Below are positions 47,880 through 61,000 of a DNA stretch of 64,000 nt, piece after piece; the stretch's first letter is position 1; each line of letters opens with the position of its first letter. The translations under genes were made by a program, and so were the position numbers. Under the pieces are notes generated by a model. The model was not told where the DNA came from and did not search any database. It was given only the letters and a program-made list of their open reading frames with translations. Source of the DNA: Sceloporus undulatus (taxonomy: Eukaryota > Chordata > Lepidosauria > Squamata > Phrynosomatidae); contig NC_056525.1 of assembly GCF_019175285.1 (NCBI RefSeq), forward strand, positions 135,926,123-135,990,122, read 5' to 3'.

Positions 47880-50800
47880 ATGGCGGCCGCCTCTGTAAGG
47901 GTCATTGGGAGCAGCCTGGGTCGGAACCTGAAGGAAGTGCGGCTCCACCTTTGCCAGCGCTCGCCGGGCAGCCAAGGGGTCAGGTAGGCGGGAGGAGAAG
48001 GGGCCCCTGTCCTCGCTTAAGGGTCGCAGCCTCGGTTAGAGGCAGGAAGAGGGGAGCTGTTTGGGCTTCAATGCGGTGGAACTCTGGGATTTGTAGTTTT
48101 GCGAGACAGTCACCCTTCCCTGTCAGAGGGAGCCCTGGGGCCACTAAAGACTACAACTCCCATAATTCCATAGCACCCAGCCATGGAAATAAAAGTGGTG
48201 CCAAACTGGATTATTTCTGCAGTGCAAATTAGTCCCTGCTTTCACTCCCCACCTTTTTCCTCCCAGTCTGAAAAACCTGAGAAGCACAATACCAAAAGCC
48301 TGCCTCTTCTGTTCAAGGGCAGGGGAAAGTGTGGCCCTCCAGATCTCACATTGCATGTCTGGTTTTACTTACAGTGGTACTTAGTGATTCATAGTATGCC
48401 TACCAGTTGATTTGAGATTTCTCTTGACAGCAGGGACGATGGGAATTGCAGTCCGACATCTGGAGGACCATCTATTCTGCATCTCTACCCCACTTCCATA
48501 CCCCTCTCACCCACCCTGCACCCCAGACATGGCTGCAACAGCAGTTTGTGTTGATGCCAACGTGTTTGATGTGGTACCTCACTGTGAAGGGCCTTCATTG
48601 TGGCCAAATCCTCTGTTTGGAGGGAGAGTTAATGGGTGTCATTTTGTATTATTGTATTATTATTATTATTTATATGACCAGGTCTGCCACAAAACCAATC
48701 GCAAAGCGTGTGGCACTGCCATTCCGACACACACAAGGCCACACATGTAGCTTCCCGGTTCCTGAGGTAGTTTTAACCAAGTACAGCAAAGAAGAACTGT
48801 GCAGAAGCTCAAAGGATCAGGTTGGATCATCAGAGGCCATGCTTCCCACCTTCCTTCTCTCTTTTTGCTGGGAGGCACATGATCCATGCCCCCTTTTATC
48901 CTCACAAGGCTGTGTGATAGGTTCAGTGGTTCCCAAACTTTGTTCCTCTAGGTGTTTTGGACTTCCAGCTCCCAGAAGCCCCCAAATTGTCAGGTATTCT
49001 GGAAGCTGAAGTCAAAAACATCAAGACGACCAAAGTTTGGGAACCACCGGGTTAGGCTTTGTCTGATGAAGCCAAGTCCATTTAGGTCAGTGGTTCCCAA
49101 CCTTTGGTCCTCCATTTTTTGGACTTCATGTCCCATAATGCCTTACTACTGGCTAAACTGGCTGGGGCCTCTGGGAGGTGAAGTCTAAAACACCCGAAGG
49201 ACCAAAGGTTGGGAACCACTGATTTAGGTGTAATGAGGTTCTCAACATGTTGCTTGCAACCCCTTTGGGGGTCAAACGTCACCCAAGACCATCAGAAAAC
49301 ACATATTTCCAATGGTCTTAGGAACCAAGACACCACTCCTCTGTGATTTGGGGGGGGTCACCACAGCATGAGTATTAAAGGGCATTAGTTAGTTTGAGGA
49401 CCACTGATCTAGATGTTCTTTCTCTAGCTATGCTAAATTACAGGATCTGATGGATCTGGAGATATGGGTCACAGTGAGATTCAGCTTCCCTTGCTCATAG
49501 ACCCCTTTGACGTTAACATTGGGCGTTCCTGCTGAATGGCGCATAGTTAAACTTGTACTGAAAACGTTGCACTTGAGATGGCAGCTAAATTGACTGTATC
49601 CCTTGGAACCCAAGGGTGACCTGGATGCTGTTTTGTTGTTGTTTCGTGGCAAGATTTGCTCAGAGTGTGTTTTTCCTTTGCCTCCCTCTGAGGCTGAGAG
49701 TGTGTGACTTACCCAAGATCACTCAGTGGGTTTCCATGGCACAGCAAGGATTTGAACCCTGGTCTCCAGAATCCTAGTCCACCGCTCAAACCATGCACCA
49801 CACTGGCTCTTATGCTCTGTGCTGTGAGTGAATGATTGTCTTGCAGTCGACTAATATATTAGAAGAGAAACTTCAGGGAGCCAATTTGTGCTTCCATGGT
49901 GCTTAAAAGTTATGGCAGGTATAAACACTAAGGCTGGGGAGCAACACAGTGGTTTTCCATCTAGAAATAAAGACTTGGAACATGCAACACTCTTCACAGT
50001 CTTCAGTCTCGCTATTTCCAGGAATATACACTACAGGAGTGCTGTAGTGGTATTGGTGCTTAACCTGAATACAAATGCGCAGCTTTAAGGCAAAGTACAT
50101 GAAGCAGTGGTTCCATGAAGCTGCAATTGCTAAAGGCAATTTTTGCTGCTTCAGTTCTAGTAAAAGGGAGCAGGAAACATTTTGGCCTGAACAGACAGGC
50201 CAAAATAAAGCTGTTTCGGGTCACTTTGGAGGTATACTGTTTAAATGACACATGCATCTTAAGACACCAGAAGCTGTGCCAATGCTGTGTTTTAGTCCCT
50301 AGGACTGGAGTGTGGCTTTTGCGTGGCTTTCAGCCTCTTAGGAGCATTTAAACAGCATACCTCCAAAGGGACCTGAAGCAGCTTTATTTTGGCCTGTCTG
50401 TTTGGGCCCGTTTGTCTTGGGGCCACATGTGACACTGCAAGTCTCTTTTCGTGGCCTTAACTCCTTCCAGATGCTCTTAATTGGTTCTAGTGGAGGTTTG
50501 CAGGAATAGCAGTTCACTTTTTAAAATATTTCAGGGTCTCCCTGTTCTGTTAAGCATTTGGAAATGTCTGTTTTTCAAAACAGTAAGTATATAGAGTATA
50601 ATACTGCCTTGGTTTCTGTTCAAGTATTGTCACTTAAGACTTAATGCTTTAGCACAGATCTTAAACCTTACTCAAGGGGACACTGACACTCTTCAGAAAG
50701 TATAGCATTCTTCAGTAGAAAATAGTAACTTTGGCCAAGTGTCCACAAAAATAATGTTCTGCTGAATGCTTCTAAAGTGTATTCTCACTTGATATAGGAA

Positions 50801-51711
50801 AACTTTAGAGCGATTAGGAGATCCCCCAAACCTTCAACAGCAGAAAAATTGATGTTAAAAGTGTTCTCTGCAGATGTAGTATATGGAAACCATTATGCTG
50901 GAGATATATCTTATTAAATTGCTCTGAAGGTCACAGGGCTAACAGCCTTATTTCTGCAAAGCTGCTGACTTCGAAGATCTTCACTCTGATACATGTTAGT
51001 ATGTGGGGGCTTCTTTTTGCAGAGACTTCATTGAGCAGCACTATGTCAGTTTAAAGAAGACAAATCCTGACTTCCCTCTCCTGATCAGAGAATGCTCAGA
51101 TGTGCAACCCAAACTGTGGGCTAGATATGGTGAGTCGGGAAGGGCTTGTCAATAAAGTCTGCTATTGTAAATTCAGTGGCATCAATGGCATCAGTGTTTG
51201 GGTATCTCACACTTGGCTTCCAAAATAACCAAAACTTAGAATTTTTAGGAACCTAGCAAAGATCCTAAACCTAATCTGCTACCAAAAAAGATACCATATG
51301 TTTCTAGTAGTGTTGTCCTAGACTGGAATGGGGGTTGGGATCTTACCAGGCAGAGTAGTTAGACCACTGAGGTAGTCATTGAAATCTTTTTTCCCCACGT
51401 TTATCACCTTTGACTTCACACCAAATTGACTTCCAGGTTTGTGTCAGCCAAGGAACCCTAAGTTTACCACAGTAAATGACCAGCCTAGTACCTTTACTGA
51501 GAGTGATTAAGATAGTATTGTCATGATGGTGTTTTTCCTGAAGCTAGGATACTGTCTGTCTGCATGTTATCATATTAAAGTCCCTCCCTCATCCAATTCT
51601 TGTCTTTTTCCCTTCCCAGCATTTGGCAGAGAGAAGAGCATGCCACTGAATAACCTAAATGTGGATCAAGTTGCCAAAGCTCTGGAAAATGTTGTGAATA
51701 GTAAGGCATAA
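47880..51711 (+). CDS. NDUFA2: NDUFA2: mitochondrial complex I accessory subunit (B8)
   Basis: Exons 47880-47983, 51023-51129 and 51620-51711 total 303 nt and give 100 aa (human 99), all GT-AG and in phase. The product begins [10 protein letters not shown], contains [20 protein letters not shown] and [18 protein letters not shown], and ends [10 protein letters not shown]. It belongs to the L51/S25/CI-B8 thioredoxin-fold family. Cys25 and Cys59 correspond to the two conserved cysteines that can form a disulfide. The subunit sits in the matrix arm of NADH:ubiquinone oxidoreductase. It is divergent from IK (shared promoter) and convergent with TMCO6. AATAAA at 51743-51748 lies 32 bp after the stop. 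Confidence 0.98.
48066..48233. mobile_element. Palindromic MITE in NDUFA2 intron 1
   Basis: The interior GGAACTCTGGGATTTGTAGT faces ACTACAACTCCCATAATTCC; the right end reads GGATTATTTCTGCAGTGCAA. It lies about 80 bp after exon 1. Confidence 0.65.
48930..49045. mobile_element. hAT-like MITE
   Basis: The ends CAGTGGTTCCCAAACTTTG and CAAAGTTTGGGAACCAC are intact inverted repeats. Same family as 7893 and 49088. Confidence 0.75.
49088..49221. mobile_element. hAT MITE with intact 8-bp target duplication
   Basis: The ends CAGTGGTTCCCAACCTTTGG and CCAAAGGTTGGGAACCACTG are flanked by ATTTAGGT on both sides (49080-49087 and 49222-49229). The 134-bp element sits 42 bp from a relative at 48930. Confidence 0.85.
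49630..49811 (-). repeat. MIR-like tRNA-derived SINE
   Basis: Reverse copy: CTGAGGCTGAGAGTGTGTGAC core and GGATTTGAACCCTGGTCTCC B-box region, in NDUFA2 intron 1. Confidence 0.75.
50184..50408. mobile_element. Palindromic PIF/Harbinger-like MITE
   Basis: The ends GGCCTGAACAGACAGGCC and GGCCTGTCTGTTTGGGCC are the AACAGAC subtype shared with 8811 and 53803. Target duplication unclear. Confidence 0.65.
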
Positions 51712-51742
51712 AGATAATATGTAACACCTGCAATTGAATCTA

Positions 51743-51748
51743 AATAAA
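51743..51748 (+). terminator. NDUFA2: NDUFA2 poly(A) signal
   Basis: AATAAA 32 bp after the stop codon. The TMCO6 signal on the opposite strand is at 51943-51948. Confidence 0.75.
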
Positions 51749-51942
51749 GATGTAGATATGTATAATTTCTTTGTGTATAAAAGAATGTAACTTACAGTAC
51801 AAAACTGAAGTGTCTTATTTTGTTGAAGATGATCTCTTGTAGGCTTATTCTTTGTACAGCCAGTGCTAGGTTCCCTAGTAGATTAGCGGGTCAAAGTACT
51901 GCACTAGAACTAGAATCCCACAAATCACCAGGTGTACGTATA

Positions 51943-51948
51943 TTTATT
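51943..51948 (-). terminator. TMCO6: TMCO6 poly(A) signal
   Basis: AATAAA on the minus strand, 66 bp after the TMCO6 stop codon. Confidence 0.65.
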
Positions 51949-52013
51949 TGCTGCCAAGAAGAACAGTCCTACTGGTCACAAATCAGCATAGTTCATCTGT
52001 ATGTGCTACTGTT

Positions 52014-55000
52014 TCAAATTTTTAAACAAGTAAACTGTAGTTCTTCAGCTGAACCATCAAGGGAACAATCCTGGGGGAGAGCAGCTGGCTGGCTGATCGT
52101 CTGAATGAGGGCCTTGATCTGATCTTTCAACTGTAGGTCATTCTGATGCTGCTGTAATGCTTGCAGTCCTGACTGACCTATGAAGTCAGTGGTAGTCTGG
52201 GCCAAAAGAAAGAAATATAATGTTGAGTTTATGGGGTATTTGGATTATTTGGGAAATGCAGTACTACCAGGGTTCACCAAATGCAAATTTCTACCTCTGG
52301 CCAGTGAAGGAACAGGAGATTCAGCAGTTCAAGAACTTGGCCTACCACTTGGGAATCAGGAAGGGCAAGCACACCAATGAGGGAAGGAAGCACAGCCTTC
52401 TGGTGCAAAGTCTGGCAGTAGGCAACACCCTTAGCAGCCACATTGCATAGCACTGTTAGCACCTGAAAATAAAGTTGGAGTTGGAGAGTGATTAGTAAAT
52501 TACCCCTCTAGTTGATGTAGTAATATCTTCTGCATTCTTCGATGTCATTATCATACACTGCTTTTCTATATAACACTTGTATGGATTTACTGCCCATACT
52601 TTCTTGGTGTTCTAAGCATATGTGGGAAATGGTGGTGGCTGCCAGAACAGAATATTACTCACCCTGGTTTTTTTGAGGTGCTGATCAGGCAACCCAAACA
52701 GAAATCTGGCACCCCTCTGACCCATGATCTGAGTATGACTATGAACTCAGACCTCTTCGGTTTTCCCTCAATTTCATGTTAAACAACATAAAAGTTATTT
52801 AAAAGTTTAAGAGCTGGTGGAGTCTATGGTTGGTTGGTTTAATTTTTTGTTTTTTAGATGTAGAGATTGCTCAGTGGAGACTTTTTTTTTAAAAATGGTC
52901 TGGTCATCTGGGTAAAGGGTGGATGGACTTTGTGCTTGTGGTACCTACCTTGCTTTTTTAAAACTATAACCCCTATGCCCAATATCTGGAGCTAGATGGA
53001 AAAGACATTCATATAGAATTGAAGGATTCTGAACCCAAAAATTTGTTTTGAATACCAAAACTGAACTGATCTTGCTGTTTTTCCACACAAAAGTCCACCC
53101 ATAATTGAGAAATGTAGCTAACAATGGACTAATTTTGTTTTTTCTTTTGTTAAATAGCTGTCAGTCAGAAATCCTTGCTGATGTAATACAAATCACCAAG
53201 AGGTTTGCCAGTAGATACACCAACTCTAGATATGAGAAGATCCCAACTCAAATTAAGTTTTAATTTAAATTAAATAATTCTTATGATTATAAAAATGTTT
53301 TTGAGCACTTCCTAACCCCAGAAAACATATGAAGTTAGAGCACTGCTTCCACTGTTCACACATAAGGCATCTGCAAAAGCTTCTCTTTCTTGCCTTGTCC
53401 TCATGCCTGCCTCTCAGCTAGAAGTTAAGATTCAGTGAAATGCCAGTTGCTCCTATTACATTTGTGTAAAATAAATACACCATCTCAGACTCTCAGGTTA
53501 TTTTTAATGAGGGGAAATTCCATCCCTAACCCTGATCACCATTGTTACTCACCATCAAGCTCACCATCTGATGAGAATATAAGAGCTGCAGCAGAGATGG
53601 AAAGAGATCCGAGTTGAGCAGGGCAGAGCATGATATGGTGCTGTCAGCTTGAAAAAGCAATTTTAAAAAAATCAATGATCATCCCTTGTATTCTGTTTCA
53701 CTGAGAACCAAAGAGGGAGCTGCCAAGAGGAGTCATGTACAAGAGAAAGTTACATCATATAAGCAGCAGTTGGCTGAACTAGGCTTGAATTTCTGAAACT
53801 GAGGGCCCGAATAGACAGGCCAAAATAAAGCTGCTTCGGGTCACTTTGAAAGTATGCTGTTTAAATGATGCATGCGTCTGAAGAGGCCGGAATCCATGCC
53901 AAAGCCACGCTCCAGTCCTAAGGACTGGTGCAACGTTCTGGCACAGCTTCTGGCCTCTTAAGATGCATGTGTCATTTAAACAGCATGCCTCCAAAGTGAC
54001 CCAAAGCAGCTTCATTTTGGTCTGTCTGTTTGGGCCCTGACTCTAAAAAGGGAGGGAAAGAAAACACTAAGCCCACTATATGGCAAATGACCCAGGGTGT
54101 GTGTGTGTGTGTGGCAAGGATACTGGATCTTCAACAACCCACATTTTCTTCCTGTTAATAGTCTAATAAATTCCTTGTAACTAAGTTATGCCTATTTATC
54201 ACAATAAAGATGATTGCTCTTTAGCTATTTGGAAGTGCATGATAGAGACAAAACAGGAATAAACAGCTGTAGCATTTGCTCCCTTATCCAGAGTGAGCCC
54301 CAAGAGGAAAGTTCAAGCAACATACCTGTGAGATTATTTATAAGCCATAGACACTCCTGAACAATGAACAGTTGTTCATGAAGGAAGAACTGTATAAAGA
54401 CAGACAAAGCTCTCAGCAGGCGCTCTTCCTCTCCCAGTAGTTGACTGCTATCAACCTCATCTTCTGCTAAAAGGTTGGCAACACATCGAACCACAGGACA
54501 GATAAACTGAAAGCAACAGAGAGAAAATAATATTCAAAAGAGAATCAGAGGTATAGCCTGGCAACTCAAATGTATTTGATATTTACTTTACCACTTCCAG
54601 ACCATCAGCAGAAGCTGTTGATATCATGGAGGCCAGTTCTAGCAACAGATGCATTAGTGATGGTATAATATTTTGGGAGATCAGCAGTGAGTTGTTCACT
54701 CGGCTGCAGAAAGAAGGAAAGCGATTACTCTATGTTAGCTCAGGTTCTATCTCGCTCTGCCTCATTAAAACATTGCCTCTAATGTTCACTTTTCAGAATA
54801 TTGGACAGCTGCGTATGAGAGATGTAATAAATAAATAAATAAATCACATAATCTCCAGACTGTAGAGATTCCAAAGATCCAACCACAGTAGAGGGAGCCC
54901 ACAGCTAAAGCACCAGGATAGATGGCCATCACACCCCTAAAAACCTCCAATGAAAAGGATTCCACCAAATGCAGCATGGTTCAGGGAACAGTAGCCATCT

Positions 55001-58000
55001 ATAAAACCTATCTATCTTGTTCTATTATCTAATAGCAAAGAAAAAAGGGCAAAAAGTTCAGCATTTGATGAAATAAGATTTAATTACTATTTACATGTGA
55101 TAGACATATTTTGGAGCCCCTACTTTACAAGTTAAAATCATTTTTTTAACATCCAACATCAAGGGAATGGATGCTCTGAAATACATCAATTGCATGTAAA
55201 TAGTGGTTAAAATTTTATCCAGCACCAGATTTTGTCTTCTTTTTTAAAATAAAAATGCTACCTATATGTTGATATCTCCCCGATGCTGCTATAATCTAGA
55301 ACAGGGGTCGGCAACCTACGGCCCACGGGCTGTATGCGGCCCGCCAAGCCGTTTGGACCGGCCCCTGCTCGGTCCTGCTGCCGAGTGCCACCGCCAGAAG
55401 CCCCGCGGGGCCTTTGGCCTCTTGCGGAAGTGCGTGGGGCCTTTGCCGGCGGGCGGGGGGGCAAGGGCCTCTCGCGCAGCCACGCGGGGAGGAAGAAGGA
55501 GGAAGGAAGGAAGGAGGAGGAGGAGGGAGGAAGGTGGGGGAAGAGGAGGAGGAGGAGGAAGAAGAAGAGGAGGAGCAGGAGGAGGATGGTGATGGTGATA
55601 TTGATATGAGCCAGCTTCAGAGGCATGGCCAATGTAGGTTGCTGTGATTTTTACAAACTCATGCGCAGTGAAGAAAAACCACAGTCCCTTGACCAAGTAC
55701 ACACTTCTGAGAAGTACATTTGAACCCGAGGGCAAATCACTTCTTGTGAGACCACCTTGACATGTTAAATATGCATAGCCATGTGAACCCATGTTCAGTG
55801 TGAAACCCAGAGTTTGGTTATGCAATAAGCCTCTGAAATATGCAAGAGATTGCCATGTTAAGTAAAGCCATGTTCAATGTTGAAATGTACTGTTTGGAAT
55901 GGTGGGGAGGGGTGGCCAGAAAGGGAAGTACATTTCTGCCATCTGTCTAGGAATAATGCCCAAATGTCCTCCATTTTGATCATGCCTAAGAAACATGCAT
56001 TTATATTAACATTTTTAAAAAATCATCCAATTTTCCGCATGTCCTCCATTTTGAAAAATGTGTCCTACATTTGAAAATGTTGTCCTATATTATTTAATTA
56101 TTTTTTGCTTCAAACCCCCCCCCCCCCGTTGTCTTGGAGACACCAACCCAGCCCCCGGCTCAAAAAGGTTGCCAACCCCTGATCTATAAGTTCATTGCCT
56201 TGCTTTACAATGGGAAAGGGTTAAACTAAGCCTTCCATTAGTTCCTTAAGTGTGAAACAATAGATGTGCCTTACATGTTGGAAGTTATGTCAAGGACAGG
56301 GCTGGCTATAAAGCTATAAATAGGAAAGTTAGCTGTAGACAAATAACCATTTTAGACATTTCATGCTCCACAAAAACACATTTACCTGCTAATAATGTAG
56401 TGAAGACCCCATGCAAATTCCACTGCCGCTCCTATTCCTTCCTCCAGATTGGAACAAACCAAGCGAAGCATGTCTTTTGGGATGGTGGAATCTAGGATCA
56501 AGCTGAGTACAGGTAAAACAAATCTGTTTAGTTACTGAGAAAATCAAGAAAATAAGACTCATCACACCTTGAAGCAAACATCTGGCTTGGGTGGAATATC
56601 AGAAAACAATAATTGTACTGGCCTCCTTCAGTGATAAGATCCTTGTCATATACAATTTCACAAGTATCTGACACAGAATCTTCTACTTTTGGTTTCGCTC
56701 TGCATTTCTTTTAGCTTAAGCCCAGGGCTCAAGTGATATACTTATACTGTGCCAACAATTCCACCACCAGGTTCCTGTCTCTCCTCATGGAGGTCCAAAC
56801 ATAACAAGCCAGTGGCCAAACTGTTTGTGGGATTCCACAAATTGTAGGCTGAAAAAGTAACTTTTCCAAGCTCTGTGACAATTTATCCACATCCCAGCAT
56901 ATCTTTTGCCACACCTTTTCTTGCTACCTTAAATGTCAAAAATAACAAAATGAAATTGAAAATGAGCAGTTGTTGTCTATTTGCATAATTAGAGAACTTG
57001 GACTGTTGGGAATAAAGTAAATAAAAAGTTCCTTACACCAGGCCAAACCGTTTGAATGTCTTGCTTTCATACTGTGACCGGCTGTCCAGGGTCTAAGGCA
57101 AAGAGACTCTGGATCCTTTCTAGCTGGCAGACCCAAGAACTGAATGCTGGGTGTTCTATATACCATGTTTATGACCCATGTTAAAAGATTACAAGTTTTA
57201 TCTTACTAGAAAGTGTTTTGGAAATATCCCAGATAGCGGAAAGAAACAGTTATTTCTGAGGAAAAGGTGAGAAGCTGTCTTGCATCCAGAAAAGTTGCTA
57301 AGCAGCCTCTGCTTACAGCACAGGTTAAAGTTTTAGAAATTCAGAGATGTATTAGACTCACAATAGCATTCTCATTTATTACATTAATACTGCTGCAACT
57401 AGCCACTGTGGTATAGTAGTTTGAACACAGGACTATGACTCGAGACCAGGGTTCAAATCTCTGTTCAGCCATTAAAGCCCCTGGGTGACCTTGGACAAGT
57501 CACACTCTCTCATCCTCAGAGGAAGACAATGGCAAACCCCCTCTGAACAAATATTGCCAAGAAAATCCGATGATAGGTTCTCTTTAGGGTTGCCATAAAC
57601 TGAAAAGAACTTGAAGGCATGTTACCCAAATGGCAAGGGTCCCAAGAGGGCCCCCACAATCAGTATACAACAAGATAATTAAATTAGCTCAAATGATAGC
57701 TGAGAGAGGGCTTCAGGTAACAAAACCTGGTGTCAGGCCTGTGTATAACAGTTCCAAAAAACTAAATCCCAGAATGCAAGGTCCAAATGTAGTTTTATTT
57801 AGCAAAATGGGAAATCAACTTTCACACAAAAACACATACATACACATACAAGAGCTAATGTATAAAAGGTGTTAGCAGATAGTAATTTTCAGGATTGCAA
57901 AAGGTGATACCATACCAGTTCCAGAACAAAAGGTTTCAACCAGGGATTCTGTGAAGTGAAATGGTTCAGCAGCTCTCTATAGCTCTAGCAATGCTGAGGA

Positions 58001-61000
58001 GTCAAGGGAGATATAACAGGGTGTCTGTCTGAACTCAACCGACGCCAAATTGGAACTGCCCAAGTAGGTACATACATAGGGCAAGATCTATCCCGTGACA
58101 ATTTTAGGACCTGAATGGATTTTCCAGGTAGGACAATGAGCAAGGAGGCTGAGAATCAGCTGACCATCCACACAGACGTCCTTAGACAAAGGCATATTTC
58201 TTCTGAAGGGAGATGCTCTTGAGCTTCTGTTTACTTGCCAACATAGATATCACAAGCACAATTGTTCCCATCATTGAGGGGCTTATGCAGATTTGTGAGG
58301 AGTCCTGGTGGCGCAATGGTTAAATGCCTATACTGCAGCCACTCACAAACCATAAGGTTGAGAGTACAATACCAGCAAAAGGGCTCAAGCTCGACTCAGG
58401 CTTGCATCCTTCCGACGCTAAAACGAGTACCCAGTTGTTGAGGGCAATTAGCTTAAGTGCACTGATAAGCGGTATAGAAATGTATTTGCTATTGCTATTT
58501 TGATCATTTGCAGATTCCTCTGGGTTATGGGCTCCCTTGCAAACAGCACATTTAAGCCTAAACCTCTTCACATCCCAGTAATCCTGTTCAACTTTGCCAG
58601 GATGCAGTGGAGGAATTAAAATCTTTTCCAGCCCAACGATCTTCAGAAGGATCACTGTAATGGGAGAAGGGTTAAGGTCCACCCCCACCCAGGTGATGCT
58701 GAACAATGTTGCTGGAACCTGGGCCAAGTTAAAACTTTCTCCCACCCCAGCAATCACTGGGAGAAAGTAGAAGCTTTAACCATACTCTAATTCCATTCTT
58801 CCTCTTGGAAAAGTATGTGTACAAGGATGACTTTCTTGTACATTCTCTTCTTCAGTGCTCTTGATTCTGTCTGGAAGGCTGTCAGGAGAACAGCTCTACA
58901 GGGAAACAGCATATGTAAGAATGACTCTTCTCATGTGTGGTATGTAGTACAACAAAGGGGTGGAAATTAGTATCTTCAGCTAGCCATACAGACATCCTTA
59001 GAAGGCTACATTTAGGCCACAGTATCAAGATCCAATCTATATGAAGACTCTGGTTGTGGTCATCCAAAGATTTGAGTGAGGTGCCAAGAATATCCTAATG
59101 ATGCACTGCTCTCTTTCTTTCTGTCATCTGAAGCTGTGCAAGTAATGAATTGCTAACTCTGTGATAAATGGGCTAATTAACTGAATCTGAATCTTGGTAA
59201 ATTAGAGGCATTCTGGGTAGGTGATTCTGAAATCTGAAAAATCAGTGCTTAACTAATTTTGGACAGGACTGCTCTCTGCTTTGGAGTCTCCTTGTACACA
59301 GTACTGATTTATACAACCACAATCTTAGACTAGTGCCCTCCTTTGTATAAATACCTGCTTCTGGGATGCAAAAGCAGACAAGAGTTGTGTAGTTCATACA
59401 CATACATAGATCTACATATGAAAGATGATTTCACTTACGGTATAATCTCAGTGGGTGCTTCCCTTAATTGCAAGAGCTGTGACAGAACGTAGCCAACACC
59501 TTCTTGCATGGCCACATGAGGAGACTGAAAATAGAGTACAATACTTAGTATTCAACAGTTCAGAATTAAAACAGCTTGTAAAATTTACTTGTCTGGCCTA
59601 CAACTTCCAAATTCCTTAACCAGTATAACTAGTGATGACATTAGCTGGGGGACTCCAGGAGTCAAAGGCTCCCACACAGGAAAGGTGCAAGTTAGGGAAA
59701 GCAGTGGACATAAATCAACAAAATCAACACAAACTGAGCTAGCAAAGTCAGTGTATAGAGAACTGTTTGCAATGCTGTTTGAACAGTTACCAAGGTCACC
59801 AACATTTCCAACAAAATGATGAAGGAGAAATGTGTTACACATCTTGTGAATAAACATATCAAGTCAAGGAAGATCTCCTAAATCCTAGTATATTCCTCCA
59901 AAAATCTCTCAGATAGTTAGCATTTTAAGCAACAAGCTCAGTGACTCTAAGAAAGAGTAATATCCACAATTAAGTGTACTCTTCGATTAGACAAGACTGG
60001 TATTCAGGATGCCTGACAAAGACTATTTATCACTCACCTGGATACAAGATGCCAGTACTGGGATAATGCCCTGGGGTAGAAGTTGCTGCTTCACAGCCTT
60101 CATTTCAACAACCAAATTCCCCAGCGTATACAAACATAGTTCCTAAAATACATTGGGGAAAATATGTTCCACCATCACTGTTCTGCAACTGCAATGTTTT
60201 TATTATTTTATTTTGCATAATATTAGAAATATCTGTTTGCAATTCTAGAAGTGAGAATTATCCTCACTGGAGCAGAAAACAAAAAAGATGATTTCAGGAA
60301 ACAAAAATGTAGCTGCTCAACAAAGACGACTATGGAGCTGTACAGACTGGCTAAAAGGACCGAAGTCGGGGTGGAGTGGGGGCATTGTGACTGCATGCTG
60401 CACGCCCTGACTTCAACCCCAAAGTGGCATCGTGCCACCCACCCACCAACCAGACGATGGGCGGCATCACAACATTTCTCCAGCATAGCATTTAGACACA
60501 CTGTGTCGAAGAAATGGAGAAGAACCGCATGGCGGTGGCAAGGGCGCCCCTTTTCCAGGCCAAAAAGAAGCGGCATTTTGAACACCTGATCGGAGCCACA
60601 GCATGCAGCTGCTGTGGCCCTAATCCAGAGCTCAAAGGAGGAATGGCTTTGGGGTAGTGTTTCTTCCTATGTGCGCATGAATTAAACAAATGAAAGGATA
60701 TGAATATGATCAACAATTCATGCTAAGCATTCATATATGTTTTCATTAAGCAATGCTGAAACGTCAGTCAGAATCCATATACACTGGTGCCTCGGGTTAC
60801 GAAATTAATTCGTTCCGCCATTCCTTTTCGTAACCCGAAAATTTCATAACCCGAAAAGGCTTTCCGTTAGCACTGGAAAGCCTATAGCTGCACTTTGCAG
60901 CATTTGAATTTCGCGCCGAAATGAATTTCGTAACCCGAAAAATATTTCGTAACCCGAAACAGTTTTTGCCAATCCAACTTTTTCGTATCCCGGAAATTTC

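Noticed and set aside
55316-55825. 169-codon minus-strand open frame with His and Pro runs
   Set aside because: It lies inside a hAT element; the Pro/Leu-rich part is just the translated purine tract and CpG-rich end, and no domain is visible.
60251-60589. 112-codon plus-strand and 120-codon minus-strand frames
   Set aside because: Overlapping frames in both strands within a TMCO6 intron, with no domain or conserved block; GC-rich repeat-like DNA.
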